Assembly (NCBI RefSeq): GCF_016086655.4
Contig: NC_052131.2
Location: 37,697,705-37,761,704, forward strand
DNA length: 64,000 bases
Direction: 5' to 3'
Source of the DNA: Lepeophtheirus salmonis
Taxonomy: Eukaryota > Arthropoda > Copepoda > Siphonostomatoida > Caligidae
Part shown: piece after piece, positions 45,269 to 55,384 of the stretch
How positions within the stretch are numbered: the stretch's first letter is position 1
Layout: each line of letters starts with the position of its first letter
Made by a program: the position numbers and the translations under genes
Notes under the pieces: model-generated
Seen by the model: the letters and a program-made list of their open reading frames with translations, nothing else
What the model was told of the DNA's origin: nothing
Databases searched by the model: none

Positions 45269-46147
45269 CAGGATCGTTCATTGAAATCTGAACACTAACT
45301 CACACAATAATTAATGAAGGATAAATTATTGAAATTAATTCATATTTCGATATATTACAGCATTAACAACTATTTACATAACAAAGCTGACACTTGAATG
45401 TGATTGTAAAATTTCCATTCACGTAGTGGAAGTAGTTGGGGTCTCCAGAACCCCCGTCTACGCCGTCAGCAAGTCCGCAGCGTTGGAAAGGAGGAAGGGT
45501 TTTTTCAAATAGGCCAAACTGGAACCAGATGAGTTAAAGAAAACAGGGCAGATCAATCCCTCATTCATGATCCATGAGACCACATTCAAGAAATCTTGGG
45601 GTTAGATAATTTTTTCAAAAAATTCAAAATCCCGACAGTCGAGAAAATTATTAAAAAAAAGTTGATGCAAAGACACTTGTGAAGGTGGAGATACAACTTT
45701 TGACACCATCAATGAAACAACCCCATCTCCTTCGTAGGAAGACTCTTTGAATGAGTTTTGAATTAGTCTTAACAGTCCTTTTAAACTCTTTTTTGAAACA
45801 TTTGACCCACCTACATCCCTTATGCTAACCCCCTTTTACGGTGCCATTTGGGTGCATATCATGGCAAAGGCCTTCAGTGTCATTTATCCAACCACTGAGA
45901 CCCTCAAAGGTATTGTGAGCTAGTAATGGGACGCCATGACAAAATACTGTATCTGTATCGTTGCCAGACCTTCCACCGTAAAGGGAAGCAATGATTGCCG
46001 CTTAGGACTGCCACATTAGTGATTAAGTGAGCTCAAACAAACATTTATTTCTGGTATTAATTTTGTTGAAGTTCTATTGTTAACTAATAAATTATATCTT
46101 TTTGTTAATTAAAATTCAATGTATTCATTTTTTAATGGAACACTCGG
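45269..46147 (+). mobile_element. Family A Tc1-like element with both ends and the shared core deletion
   Basis: An 879-base element flanked by TA (45267-45268 and 46148-46149). The terminal repeats align over about 28 bases (caggatcgttcattgaaatc against the reverse complement of the right end). Coding on the plus strand includes 'SRTPVYAVSKSAALERRKGF' (first HTH and linker), 'VKVEIQLLTPSMKQPHLLR' (RVxRPLLTPAMKExxLL), the shared junction near 45735-45800, then 'KAFSVIYPTTETLKG' and 'WDAMTKYCICI', with a decayed C-terminus before TGA/TAG-rich sequence and the 3' block. Neither of the first two catalytic Asp blocks is present. Confidence 0.85.
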
Positions 46148-46214
46148 TATACCATATCGTATGAATGTTTTGAGACTTAAATTAACGAATTAAATAATAA
46201 CGTATAATTTTGTA

Positions 46215-46560
46215 TAAATATATTTAATATCCAGGGCTTTTGATGTTGGCTTCTGACAATATTTTAAATAAGGTCTTATATTTGGATGTCGGATGTGTAT
46301 GTCTTGGACTCTACTTGGCACTAAAATACTAGAACCAAGTGGATTCAGATATGATTATTCTAGAGGCAAGGATTTTTTCCCCCAGAATTAAACGACAACC
46401 TCAGGAGTCAATTTTCTAGGATTACCACTCCTGGGGAGTTTTCCAATATCCTCGCCCTAATTTAGGTCTCATGGACACGGTATATGGTTGCCTTTGAGCC
46501 ATATTTGGCTATAATAACTACTTTTGGGACAAGGTTACGACACGACAATAAGTTCATTTT
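46215..46560 (-). mobile_element. Tc1-like transposase relic, DNA-binding domain
   Basis: Minus-strand pieces in shifted frames: 'AKYGSKATIYRVHET' (first HTH recognition helix), 'GEDIGKLPRSGNPRKLTPEV' (the LPRSGRPRKLTPR linker), then 'IIISESTW' and 'YKTLFKILSEANIKSPG' (the KxxLLSEANIKxRL block that precedes the catalytic domain). The linker is very typical of true Tc1 elements. It is frameshifted and cut off before the catalytic domain. Confidence 0.65.
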
Positions 46561-46564
46561 TTTA

Positions 46565-48825
46565 AATTTGAAAAACAATATTAAGAGACTCTGGGCTCTT
46601 TGAAAAAGAAATAATAATCATATTTGGGTAGTATACATTGAGTTATAAAGTTGTAATATCTGTCTTATAACTTTTGCAAGGCTGGGAATACTAAAAATAA
46701 TTAATTATAATAATTTTTAATATCTCTATTTATTTGATAAAAAAGGTCTTTTCATAACAACAGTCAATTCGAGTCAAACAAATCAACATTCAAAACACTG
46801 ATAACAAAATAAAGAAGTCAACGTAATTAATTCTCATTGTAGATCATATTTAATTTGAATGTATAAAGAACAATATCTATTAAACAATCTTTATAACATA
46901 ATTTAACCCTTCTTCTACTAAAAAAACTGCAAAATTAGAATTTGATCATCAGTATATTACGTCATCATACACCACTGTTCGACTATTATCTACTTAGATA
47001 CATATTAACTACTTAACAATATATACATTATGGGCATAAATCGTGTTGAACAAATCAAAATAATTAACATTTAAAAGAACAATCTATTTATGGAAATCAA
47101 TTGTACCTTTATTTTTACTCAACTCCTCCATGAACCATTCGCTCCTCCCTGTGAACTAGCTAAAAGAATTAAAGTAAACAAATCCATTTGTCATTTACCT
47201 GCAATGTAAAGTAAACATAATTAGTAAAAAAAATGCTCTTTAATGTTGGAAAATATGTTTAAATGAGAACATTCAAGTGTTTGTATATAAATAAATAATA
47301 ATGTTAACTTAAATATTTATTTATAATTTATTTCGTAGAAGAACAATAACTAAGTTTTCTATTTCGGTACATAGATAATAATTAAATAGGTTAATCTCAT
47401 GGAAAAAATAGATCATGGAGGAATCAAAGACCTTTCCATTGGTAGATGGGGATAATAGGACGAGAATACATTGATCTAAAATTTTATGTCTGCTCCAAAA
47501 CTTTAAAATAAAATAGAAAACCGTATCTGTTAGCTTGATTAGTAACATGATCGTACTGATATCATTTTAACTGCATTAGATGTAGCTTTTTATGATGACG
47601 TCACTTTATATTTTTTGTAGTATTATCTTAAGCCGTGTGGTTCTAGGGCATATTGCCGAATAGATATAGTTTGTGATGATTTATATTACAATACTATGTA
47701 ATTTTAATTCTACTCACGTTACTCAAATTTTGAAATATGAAATGTTTATTTATTTACGGAGATCTTTTGTCCTTTGCATTCATACTTAATACTTTCTTCT
47801 TCTTCTACCAATTGTAGATAGACTATTCATTTCTGTTCTATATATTATAGTCCCAGTCTAAGTCAAGAGGTATGTTATTTTGAAAGGATCGTATTCACTT
47901 CAGTTGCAATTCAAAATTTTAATCAGCTAGCAAAAATGAGTAAGAGACAGACGGATTTTGAAAATTTTGGGGTGTTTTCTGCAATGATAATTATATATAG
48001 CTGTTTATAATTATTATTATTTATACACCTCTTCATTCCGTGGTAAAATTTTAATTAAAAAATAAATGAGGACCGCTCCCCTAAGGCCTGCAATTACTTG
48101 AGAGTGAGAGGAAACATCGAAAGATGGCATTATCGCTGCAGGACAGAGTTGTAAAGATGGAATGCAATAGTGTAACCATCATAAAGTTGGGCATTTAACA
48201 TAAATTTTTTCTATATATATTGTAACAGTGTTATTACAGCAAAAAATTCGATTCTTTAGAATATATATATATATAATAATAATGTGTTGCACCTTCTTGT
48301 TATGGTATATAATGAAACTAATATTTTTAAACGAAATTTTTAACCAGTTTCCATACCTATAATAAATGTATTTTGTTATATTAAAAGCTATTATTTAGAG
48401 ATATTATATATATAAGTATACACATTAGGTACAACCAAATAATTTATTGCATCAACAAGTCTTATAAGACATATTTTGGTGATAATGGGACAATGCAGCA
48501 CATATTTAATAACATTTTATAATAATGCCTTTTGTTTTTCCCCTAGATATTAAATTAAAATACTATACAAAAAAAATATTTTTATTTTAAAATAAAGTTA
48601 GTTAAGCTGTTACAAACCGTCAGGAAAATATTGTTCGAAAATATTTTTGTCATAGAACATTTTTCCGAAGGGGCTTTTGACGAAAAGACATTTAGGCAAA
48701 GGGAAATTTCCCAAATGTACATTTGCCCAAAAAGAGATATGAAACATATTGATTAATAGAGACTACATATGTAAATTGAATGATTATAATTATAGTATGA
48801 GAAATAAGACTTGTTCAAATGCTGT
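46565..48825. other. AT-rich stretch, no recognised gene
   Basis: A minus-strand open frame at 47321-47548 and a short plus-strand 'MSKRQTDFENFGVFSA' near 47937 were considered and not accepted. TA-rich microsatellite-like DNA lies at 48255-48285. Confidence 0.5.
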
Positions 48826-48828
48826 TTA

Positions 48829-49585
48829 CCAGGTGATCCGTTGAAATATAAACACTTACTAATTATATACAAAATGAAATTTATGGGATTTTAGTTCATT
48901 CAGATTTCTGTATATCAAAACACAAATAATGAGTTACAAAACAATACAAACCTGAGCTCTTCAGCTTACATTCAAGTCGAGAAAAATATATTTGAATGTG
49001 GTCAACTAATTTCCTTTCGCACAATCCAAGCAATTGGGTGTCTGTCTCCAGGAAACCTGTATATGTCGTCAGCTGGTCTGAAACGTTAGAGATAAATCTG
49101 GGCTTTGTCAAAAGAACAAACTGGACCTGAAGGAGTTAAAGAACACAGCCAAGACCAATCCCCCTGAAGAGAATGTTGACAAGAGATCTCGGGGTTTCAC
49201 ACCGGAATGTCAAGAGAGCCATAAAAAATGGATAGAAAGAGCCTTGTGATAGTGAAGAAGCCATTTTTGACACCAACAAAGAAAGAAACACATCTCCTGT
49301 GTGAACTCTTTTTTACCCTTTTGGCGCTCCTGGTGCTCTGATGACAAACCACTTTAGCTACACCTTTTGGAGGCAAGTCGAGAGGAAGGCCTGCAGTGTC
49401 TGTCCACCAACAAAGCCTTCAAAGCTACTTTCAGCCTGCACTGGGACACTATGGCGGAAGAATACATCCATAGCAGGTGCTATGCCTTACACCACCGCCT
49501 GGAAGCCATAATTTCCGCTATGGGTGGCTGCATTAATAATTCATAGAGCTCAGATAAAGATAAATTTATAGTATTAACTTTGTTG
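48829..49585 (+). mobile_element. Family A Tc1-like element, 3'-truncated, with core deletion
   Basis: Next to TA 48827-48828 the plus strand starts ccaggtgatccgttgaaat, followed by the shared 5' block. Coding remnants include 'LVDHIQIYFSRLE'-antisense territory and, on the plus strand, 'GFHTGMSREP' (SRxLARDLGVSHRTIRRAIKK region), 'SLVIVKKPFLTPTKKETHLL' (the pre-catalytic block), the junction to the C-terminal catalytic block as 'ALMTNHFSYTFWRQVERKAC' and 'CTGTLWRKNTSIAGAMPY' in shifted frames, then 'WVAALIIHRA' at the end. The 3' terminal repeat is lost near 49585, where an oppositely oriented Tc1 piece begins. Confidence 0.75.
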
Positions 49586-49589
49586 AATT

Positions 49590-49800
49590 TTTTTTCTGTC
49601 TTCTTTGATCCTCTTCTCCAGACTGGCCAGAAAATCAAAATCCATTTTTAAATTGTGTTCTCTACTTTTTGCTTTCCTTGAGGAGTATTATTTATTATTT
49701 TTCAGTTTGGCAATCTTGAAAACATGAATTCCTGGAAACTTCAAAATGTCCATAATCTTTTCAATATTAATTCTTGCGTCTATGAGATAAAATATCTTTC
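49590..49800 (-). mobile_element. Tc1-like transposase relic, N-terminus
   Basis: The minus strand reads 'INIEKIMDILKFPGIHVFKI' with 'AKLKNNK' (first HTH), a stop, and then 'MDFDFLASLEKRIKEDR' (linker to the second HTH; FLxSLEKRIKEDP is a common block). It joins directly to the broken 3' end of the family A copy. Confidence 0.6.
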
Positions 49801-50011
49801 TCTCTCATGATGAAGAACTCGTGAAATATTTATGATTTTTTTTTTTCATTCACGAAAGACCAACAACAGAATATTAAAGACCATTTTTGCAAATTATCCT
49901 CATTATAATGAGAAAATAAAAGTTCATTACTACTATAAGTTTTGCTTTCGAACCCTGTCGGTAAATTAAGTAGTGTAAATATGCATAAAAAGTATAATAA
50001 ATATAAAGGAA

Positions 50012-50159
50012 AAATAATTGTATATACACAAATTAGAATGAAAAGTATTTTTTATAAATTATAATTCATGAATAATAATTGTATATACACAAATTAGAAT
50101 AAAAGTATTTTTTATAAATTATACTTCATGAATAATAATTGTATATACACAAATTAGAA
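50012..50159 (+). repeat. Minisatellite with a 60-base unit, about 2.5 copies
   Basis: The units at 50041-50100 and 50101-50160 differ at about two positions, and a partial first copy lies at 50012-50040. The unit contains aataattgtatatacacaaa and aaagtattttttataaatta. Confidence 0.9.
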
Positions 50160-50164
50160 GCATC

Positions 50165-50525
50165 TTGATTTAATATAGTGTAAATATGCTACCATTGTAG
50201 AACTGTGGACTTCATCCTTTTTGTGTGTCCTATATTTGAACCTGAATAACATTTCGTAACTCTTCATTCAGCTCTAACCTCTTGTCTGTCTTTCAACATT
50301 ATGAACTTTTTCTAACTGTTTTTTGATCCATAACATTTTGATCCCGTCTTGTGTCAGTCATTTCAGGTGTCCCCCAAAAAGATAAAAACGTGTTGTCGTG
50401 TATATATCTACTTTTTAAATAACTTAACATATTTCTTTGCAAATCGACCTATCTTCAAGAACAGAGACGTTTAATTTCCAATGAGGTTAAAAAGATGTCT
50501 ATGCAAAAGCCAAATATGATACTTA
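50165..50525. other. Stretch without a recognised gene
   Basis: May contain more of the retrotransposon to the right, but I could not read it. Confidence 0.4.
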
Positions 50526-50529
50526 AAGT

Positions 50530-51010
50530 TTCTTAAAGTCAGCTTGATGTTTCGAAACGTTGGAAGACAATAAAATGATTCAAGTCTATTATTGTTTTCA
50601 CTGTTCTTAAGTTTCTTTTCATAAGTAATATCTTCTTTATTTTTATTAAGAATTAGACCGGCGTCTCCGAGGCCGAATTTCTAGATAATTTTTTCCTAGT
50701 TCTTAAGTTGTTTTTTTTTAAATTATACGAACCATCATAGTTGAGTGAATCCCTACCAGACTAATATTGACAATACTGACAATATTCAGGTCTACGAGAA
50801 TTTTATTGTGTTCTTTTGTCCCAACTGTCTACAATAATGTCGAGGAGATAATTATTTTTATCCTTGTTGGGACCATAGATTGCGTATACTCTTATGGTTT
50901 TATCAGTGATATGTAGTTGCGTCTAATGTGCCATCTGTGTCAGAGTGAACTCGTTTGGGACATAGAGTTTTCTTCAACAACATTATAATTCCTCTAGCCT
51001 GGTGTGAATA
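50530..51010 (-). mobile_element. L1/Tx1-like retrotransposon endonuclease relic
   Basis: The minus strand reads, with frameshifts, 'RGIIMLLKKTLCPKRVHSDT' and 'DGTLDATTYH', then 'DKTIRVYAIYGPNKDKNNYL' with 'LDIIVDSWDKRT' (the core of the apurinic-like endonuclease, where xxxVxxIYGPNxxxxxxxF is diagnostic), 'KILVDLNIVS' (degenerate GDFN block, Gly-Asp lost), and further on 'GLGDAGLILNKNKEDITYEK' and 'NNNRLESFYC' (the SRIDxxxxS end of the domain). The domain would nick target DNA to prime reverse transcription. It has no RT attached and is dead. Confidence 0.75.
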
Positions 51011-51014
51011 TTTT

Positions 51015-51710
51015 GAAATAGAATGAGCTGTGTACTATAAATGTGATGCAAGGAAAAGTTAGACAACTTTATTAGAATTCTATAGAACATTGTCCACATG
51101 GCCTACTAGAGCAGGAAAACCAATCATTGTCCAATAATTGAGAACCTTACAGACTATATTATAGATATAGAGCGGACGTTAAAGGATAATAATTATTCTT
51201 TATATTCGATATTAAGCTAAAATACCAAGTTATCCAAAAACTTGACTGAGGAAATATAAATAGATTAGTATAGATATATAAATTTATGATTTCATTTTTT
51301 TTTATTTGACCTTGTCTGGTATGACTTGGGATCTAAATTTTTCGAGACTGTCTTAAGAGTGTCAAAAGCAGATTGATGGTTGCTATTTTATTAACTTGAT
51401 TTAGCTAATTCCTCTAAACAAGGATGACTTAAGCTCTCGGTTAAAAATTTTAAGTTTGTAGGTTCAGGATATGGCTGAATCATTTATTTAACTCCTTCAA
51501 TCTTTTCAGCTTCTTACTCTGATTGCGTTCTTCCAGACATAGAAATATTTGACGAAGGATGTTTAATCAGTTTTATTATACTCATAATTAATCTTAATTA
51601 TGCAAAAGTTCCAGAAGTTGATTGTTTGAGCTCGAATGAGTTCTTGTTGAGGTCTGAATAATTACTACTTATTGAGATCTGAATTAAGAATAGTCACATA
51701 ATTTAAGAAG
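51015..51710. other. AT-rich stretch, no gene seen
   Basis: Possibly flanking retrotransposon sequence; no blocks could be read. Confidence 0.45.
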
Positions 51711-51712
51711 AA

Positions 51713-52461
51713 TAGCTTAATACCCATTATTATTTTTTTAATACTGAAAATTACCCTTGAGGTAAATTGTCAGTCATTTGTTCAACAATTCAAATTTCAT
51801 GTATGATATAAATGGTTGTTCTTTGTTTATTTATGAAATACTATCCCAAGAGAGAAATTGTTACTTTTGCCATGAAGAATTGGAAATCCTGTTTTATCTC
51901 TTCTTCCCATTTGTAAAAATTAGCCCGATCCTTAAAATAGTGGGAGAAGATATCTGGATAAACTTTAGTGTAAGACTGAGTCCCTCAGATTGGCTCAATT
52001 TAAAATCCTAACAGTAGAAGAAGATTAATTGAATTATCTCGAAAGTACAAAATATAATATACGCAGTGAAGCACAAGAACCAAAGACTCTCTTCGTGAAT
52101 ACGTGATAATGTCTGTCAACCAATTGTAATACGAAACTCCCTCTAAATCGATAAAAAATGTAGAATAATTATCAATGATTATTTGTCAGAACTGGTTCAA
52201 GATCCTCCCTTCTGGATCTGATTTAATTATTAAAACCCAATACCCAAAATTTAATGAAACTTGCAAGTGTTGGATTTTTTTTAAAACCCAAAACGTGTTA
52301 ATAATTATGAGTATTTAAGCTAAATTTCACGGTTGAATTTATTTGCTAGCATGAAGATATACCTTATGGATTTAAAAAAAGAGGATTAGCTTAATACCAA
52401 TTAATTTTTCTACTTTTTTGTGTACACTGACAATTGCCTGAAGGAAAATTGTCAGTTATTT
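51713..52461 (+). repeat. Direct repeat pair flanking a retrotransposon fragment
   Basis: Copies at 51713-51779 and 52388-52461 share agcttaatacc, a T-rich middle and aaattgtcagt.attt in order, over about 70 bases. They bracket the L1-like C-terminal fragment. Confidence 0.55.
51778..52140 (+). mobile_element. L1/Tx1-like retrotransposon ORF2 C-terminal relic
   Basis: The plus-strand 77-codon frame reads 'ERNCYFCHEELEILFYLFFP' (CxxC with the His and last Cys replaced), then 'PILKIVGEDIWINFSVRLSP' and 'SDWLNLKS'. Past the stop come 'KIN', 'IISKVQNIIYAVKHKNQRLS' and 'IRDNVCQPIVI'. The last blocks match those at 11650-12110 on the minus strand, so the two are the same family. It is opposite in orientation to the endonuclease relic just to the left, so they are separate insertions or rearranged pieces. 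Confidence 0.7.
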
Positions 52462-52464
52462 ACA

Positions 52465-53430
52465 AAAAATTACATTATTATTCAACTAATTAATCTATGT
52501 TTATATATTGAATAATTATCCAAATTGAAATTATCCACACCAACTATTTTCCTAAGAACCTTCCTTTGAATCTATTTTTTTAAAGTAATATTGCATGCTC
52601 CAATAATGATAAATTTATGATAAACATTAAACATAAAAAAAAATGTATTCATTAAATTTTAAAAATCTTATAAAAGATGGATAGAAATCAAAAGATTTTA
52701 ATCTCTAATCAAGTTTTATAACTAGGGAAATTTAAAACAATAAAAATTAAATTACAAGAATAAGATTATATTTAAGATAATGAAATTATACTTTCATCCA
52801 TAAAAATGAGAAATCAGTAGATGGCTTTCACTAGGAATGTTTAAATAAGTAGACATAATTATATTAATGAGGATTTTTTCCTTTTACAAAAAAAATAATA
52901 GAAATGGACATTGAGGTCTTTAATAAAGTAACTTTTTGTCCTTATAAAAAAACGTTTCTAAGAAATGAAATAATTGATGTGTTTGTGATTTACTTGACCT
53001 TCTCTCTTTTATGTACGAAGTCGTCTTATATTTACTATAAGACAAAGATTGTATCAAAGTTTTTATTCTCTATCATGTAATTTGGTTTCAGGACATATGT
53101 TAAACAAATTGTACCAATATATTGAGTTGTTTAACACTTACTTATTTTCCTTTCAAATCATAAAAGGTGGGTTCATTCGGAGAGTTTTTCAACATTCAAA
53201 TGCATTAAATAATATTTTGAAAAATCCTCACAAAAAATATTTCAACACTATGGTCAGGCAACATATATTTATATAATTTAAGTTTTGAAAGATTAAATTA
53301 GATTGAGATTATACAATAAGGAGGGATGCGGAAATCTGAATACTGAGTCATTAGCAAATTGAGGGGTTCTGGTGAGTTGATCATAGACTGTGTAGAAATT
53401 TCATTTGTTGAACTTGTTTTAACGTGACAC
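52465..53430. other. AT-rich stretch, no gene seen
   Basis: A 75-codon plus-strand open frame at 53049-53276 has AT-driven composition and no motif. Confidence 0.5.
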
Positions 53431-53434
53431 TCAC

Positions 53435-53563
53435 CTGATGATTGGCATTGTTCAAAAATAAAATATGGAGACTTACTTCCCGGATGATAAGGTGTTCCGT
53501 AAAAACGACATTTGCTCATATTACCATAGCTGCTTAAAGGTGGCTGAGCAATAATATCAACTT
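53435..53563 (-). CDS. Candidate internal exon, cysteine-containing (unrecognised)
   Basis: On the minus strand, a segment open for 43 codons runs from an acceptor-like TTTTTGCCAG to a consensus donor CAG|GTGAGT (at 53434). It reads 'SSYGNMSKCRFYGTPYHPGS' then 'KSPYFIFEQCQSS'. The Cys, Tyr and Gly pattern resembles small extracellular Cys-rich modules. The first 25-30 bases overlap the antisense of the neighbouring Tc1 relic, so either the true acceptor lies further in or the whole is coincidence. Confidence 0.22.
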
Positions 53564-53564
53564 C

Positions 53565-53782
53565 TGGCAAAAATAAATATGGCTACTGTATTCACACCAA
53601 CCCTATGGATTACAATTTCTGGTCGTAATTAGATTCCAGGGTCTATACCCTTAGGCACGAAAACCCCACGACCATGAAGGACCACGTAAACGAACACTGG
53701 ACCGGCATCTCGAAAAAATTCATTAAAAAGACGTGCAATGCCTTCAAGAGGCTTATTGAGGTTATAATCGAAGGTTAGAGAA
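53565..53782 (+). mobile_element. Tc1-like transposase relic, C-terminus
   Basis: The plus strand reads 'NFWQK stop IW', then 'TNPMDYNFWS' (NPLDYxFW block), 'LDSRVYTLRHENPTTMKDHV', 'NEHWTGISKKFIKKTCNAF' and 'KRLIEVIIEG' before a stop at about 53778. It is nearly continuous for 65 codons, a fairly fresh fragment of a family distinct from A. The rest of the transposase is absent on the left. Confidence 0.8.
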
Positions 53783-53919
53783 GACAATAAAGGGTTACAG
53801 AATGTCTGGAAATATTTTTTTGTACATAACCAGCAGATTTAACCGCTCTTCTGTGTACCCGGTAAAACCAATAGCATCAAAAAGGTACATATTAAGGCCA
53901 AACGAATTATTTGAGTAAG

Positions 53920-54330
53920 TTAAAGGTACTATTAAAGGCAGATAAGGCCTGGTAAACGTGAATTTGACAGCATCCAGACAACCATGTACCGCTTGTTGAA
54001 GCAATACTTAAACCTTAATTTCTTCAAGAGAACTCTTTGTCAGGATTTGAAGCCTTTGAATCGACTAAAAGGTGTGACTAAGTGCAAAATCTTTCTCAAC
54101 AAGTAGTGAAATCAAGACTCTTGGCCTCCTTTAAGCACCGAATTTTCTTATCTGGACTTTGGTATTTTTAGGGACCTTAAGAGGATGCTTTTTTTGAGTC
54201 CATAATAAACAGAGGATCAACTGAAGGCCTCCATTCTCAATGCTTGAACCAACATAGAGCCAAAATTTGCAAAGAACTGCTGTTTAAAGTTCTGAACCAG
54301 GCTGAAACTGGTTCTTAAGTATAAAGACGG
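53920..54330 (+). mobile_element. Internally deleted Tc1-like transposase relic
   Basis: Plus strand: 'REFDSIQTTMYRLLKQYLNL' (second HTH), 'NFFKRTLCQDLKPLNRLKGV' and 'TKCKIFLNK' (pre-catalytic), then directly 'DSWPPLSTEFSYLDFGIF' (third catalytic block, WPPxSPxxxxLDFxI), 'STEDQLKASILNA' in a split frame, 'TNIEPKFAKNCCLKF' and 'TRLKLVLKYKDG' at the end. The first two Asp blocks are deleted. Confidence 0.75.
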
Positions 54331-54334
54331 TATA

Positions 54335-55200
54335 TATACTTAGAATGTTGATTAAGTGTCCTTCGATGAATTATTTTCTCTAAATTTAATGAAATTTTTA
54401 GAAATATAAAATTTTTAAATTTTCAAGAAGGGTTAATTTTTGAGGGCAGGAGTCTGTAATGCATACGTCATTTCTAGCTATGATGGAGGATTTGTTTTTA
54501 TTTTCTTACTCTCACAGGTGTTTGCAGCTTATCTTATAAAACGTAAAAATATCTAAGCTGCTTTCCTGCTAAATATATTTTAAATTAAAATGATTATCAT
54601 GTCATATTTGGATAAGGCATATTTGATACATTTCCAGTCATCTATATGTGTCTCCACTTATATGTAATTTGCAGTACGCTTACAAAAATGTTCAACTCGT
54701 GATAAACACTTTTAAAAGTAATATTAAAAGTCGTATTTATTTTTACATTTTGTGAAAACTCTTAAAAATATGTACATTAAATTTAAGTCATCTTTATTTT
54801 TGTAATATATTACTTCATCAAAATTACGACGTTGTTCGGCTTTCACAAGCATAAACACCTTAAACATCCTTTTTTTTTTTTTTTTTTTTGCACCTTTCAA
54901 ATAGCAACAATGACGAAAATTAATAATATTTGATATGATTTTAAACTCCTAATGAATATACAAAATTAAATGTTACAACTTTTTATCAAGAGATATTTTA
55001 AGGTTATGTTATAAAATTATTGCTTTACTAAAGGAATGAGAAAAATTATTTTTTACAAATCGTATTACAAAGTTAATTTAGTTATATAATTCCACATAGT
55101 AATTATATCTTAGATGGATAATGAGAAATGCTTTCTTATACCAGCACACAAAACTTGATTAAAGATGGAATACATTTTTTAGTAAAAAAAAAATATATAC
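54335..55200. other. AT-rich stretch, no gene seen
   Basis: Contains a T run at 54870-54889 (20 bases). No coding motif is seen. Confidence 0.5.
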
Positions 55201-55204
55201 ATAT

Positions 55205-55350
55205 TTCCAGGGATGGTAGCAAGATGTGGACTCTTGAGACTTCATGATCTCTGTTAGAAGATAATGTTTGGTCCTCATTCTCCCTAGGAAAATCTCTAGT
55301 CGCCCTTCATGGTCCTTCTGATGGTCCTTACAGCCATGGAGAATTTGTTG
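55205..55350 (-). mobile_element. Tc1-like transposase relic, second HTH
   Basis: The minus strand reads 'NSMAVRTIRRTMKGD' (HTH2, SxRTIRRTVKEDL), then 'GRMRTKHYLLTEIMKSQEST' in a neighbouring frame (RHLLTEIMKxxRL). This resembles the relic at 700-945 ('TIKRAVKGD ... HHLLTEFIKSRRLK'), so they may belong to one family. It lies downstream of the C-terminus of another Tc1 on the same strand. Confidence 0.6.
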
Positions 55351-55384
55351 ATTAATTAACTTTTCAAGGAGAGACAATAAAAAA

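Noticed and set aside
47935..47985. Short plus-strand 'MSKRQTDFENF' resembling the start of some hAT transposases
   Set aside because: Only about 20 codons, and nothing downstream supports it.
46565..48825. CRISPR-like or satellite arrays in the AT-rich gaps
   Set aside because: No regular spaced repeats are present; only irregular AT-rich low-complexity DNA.
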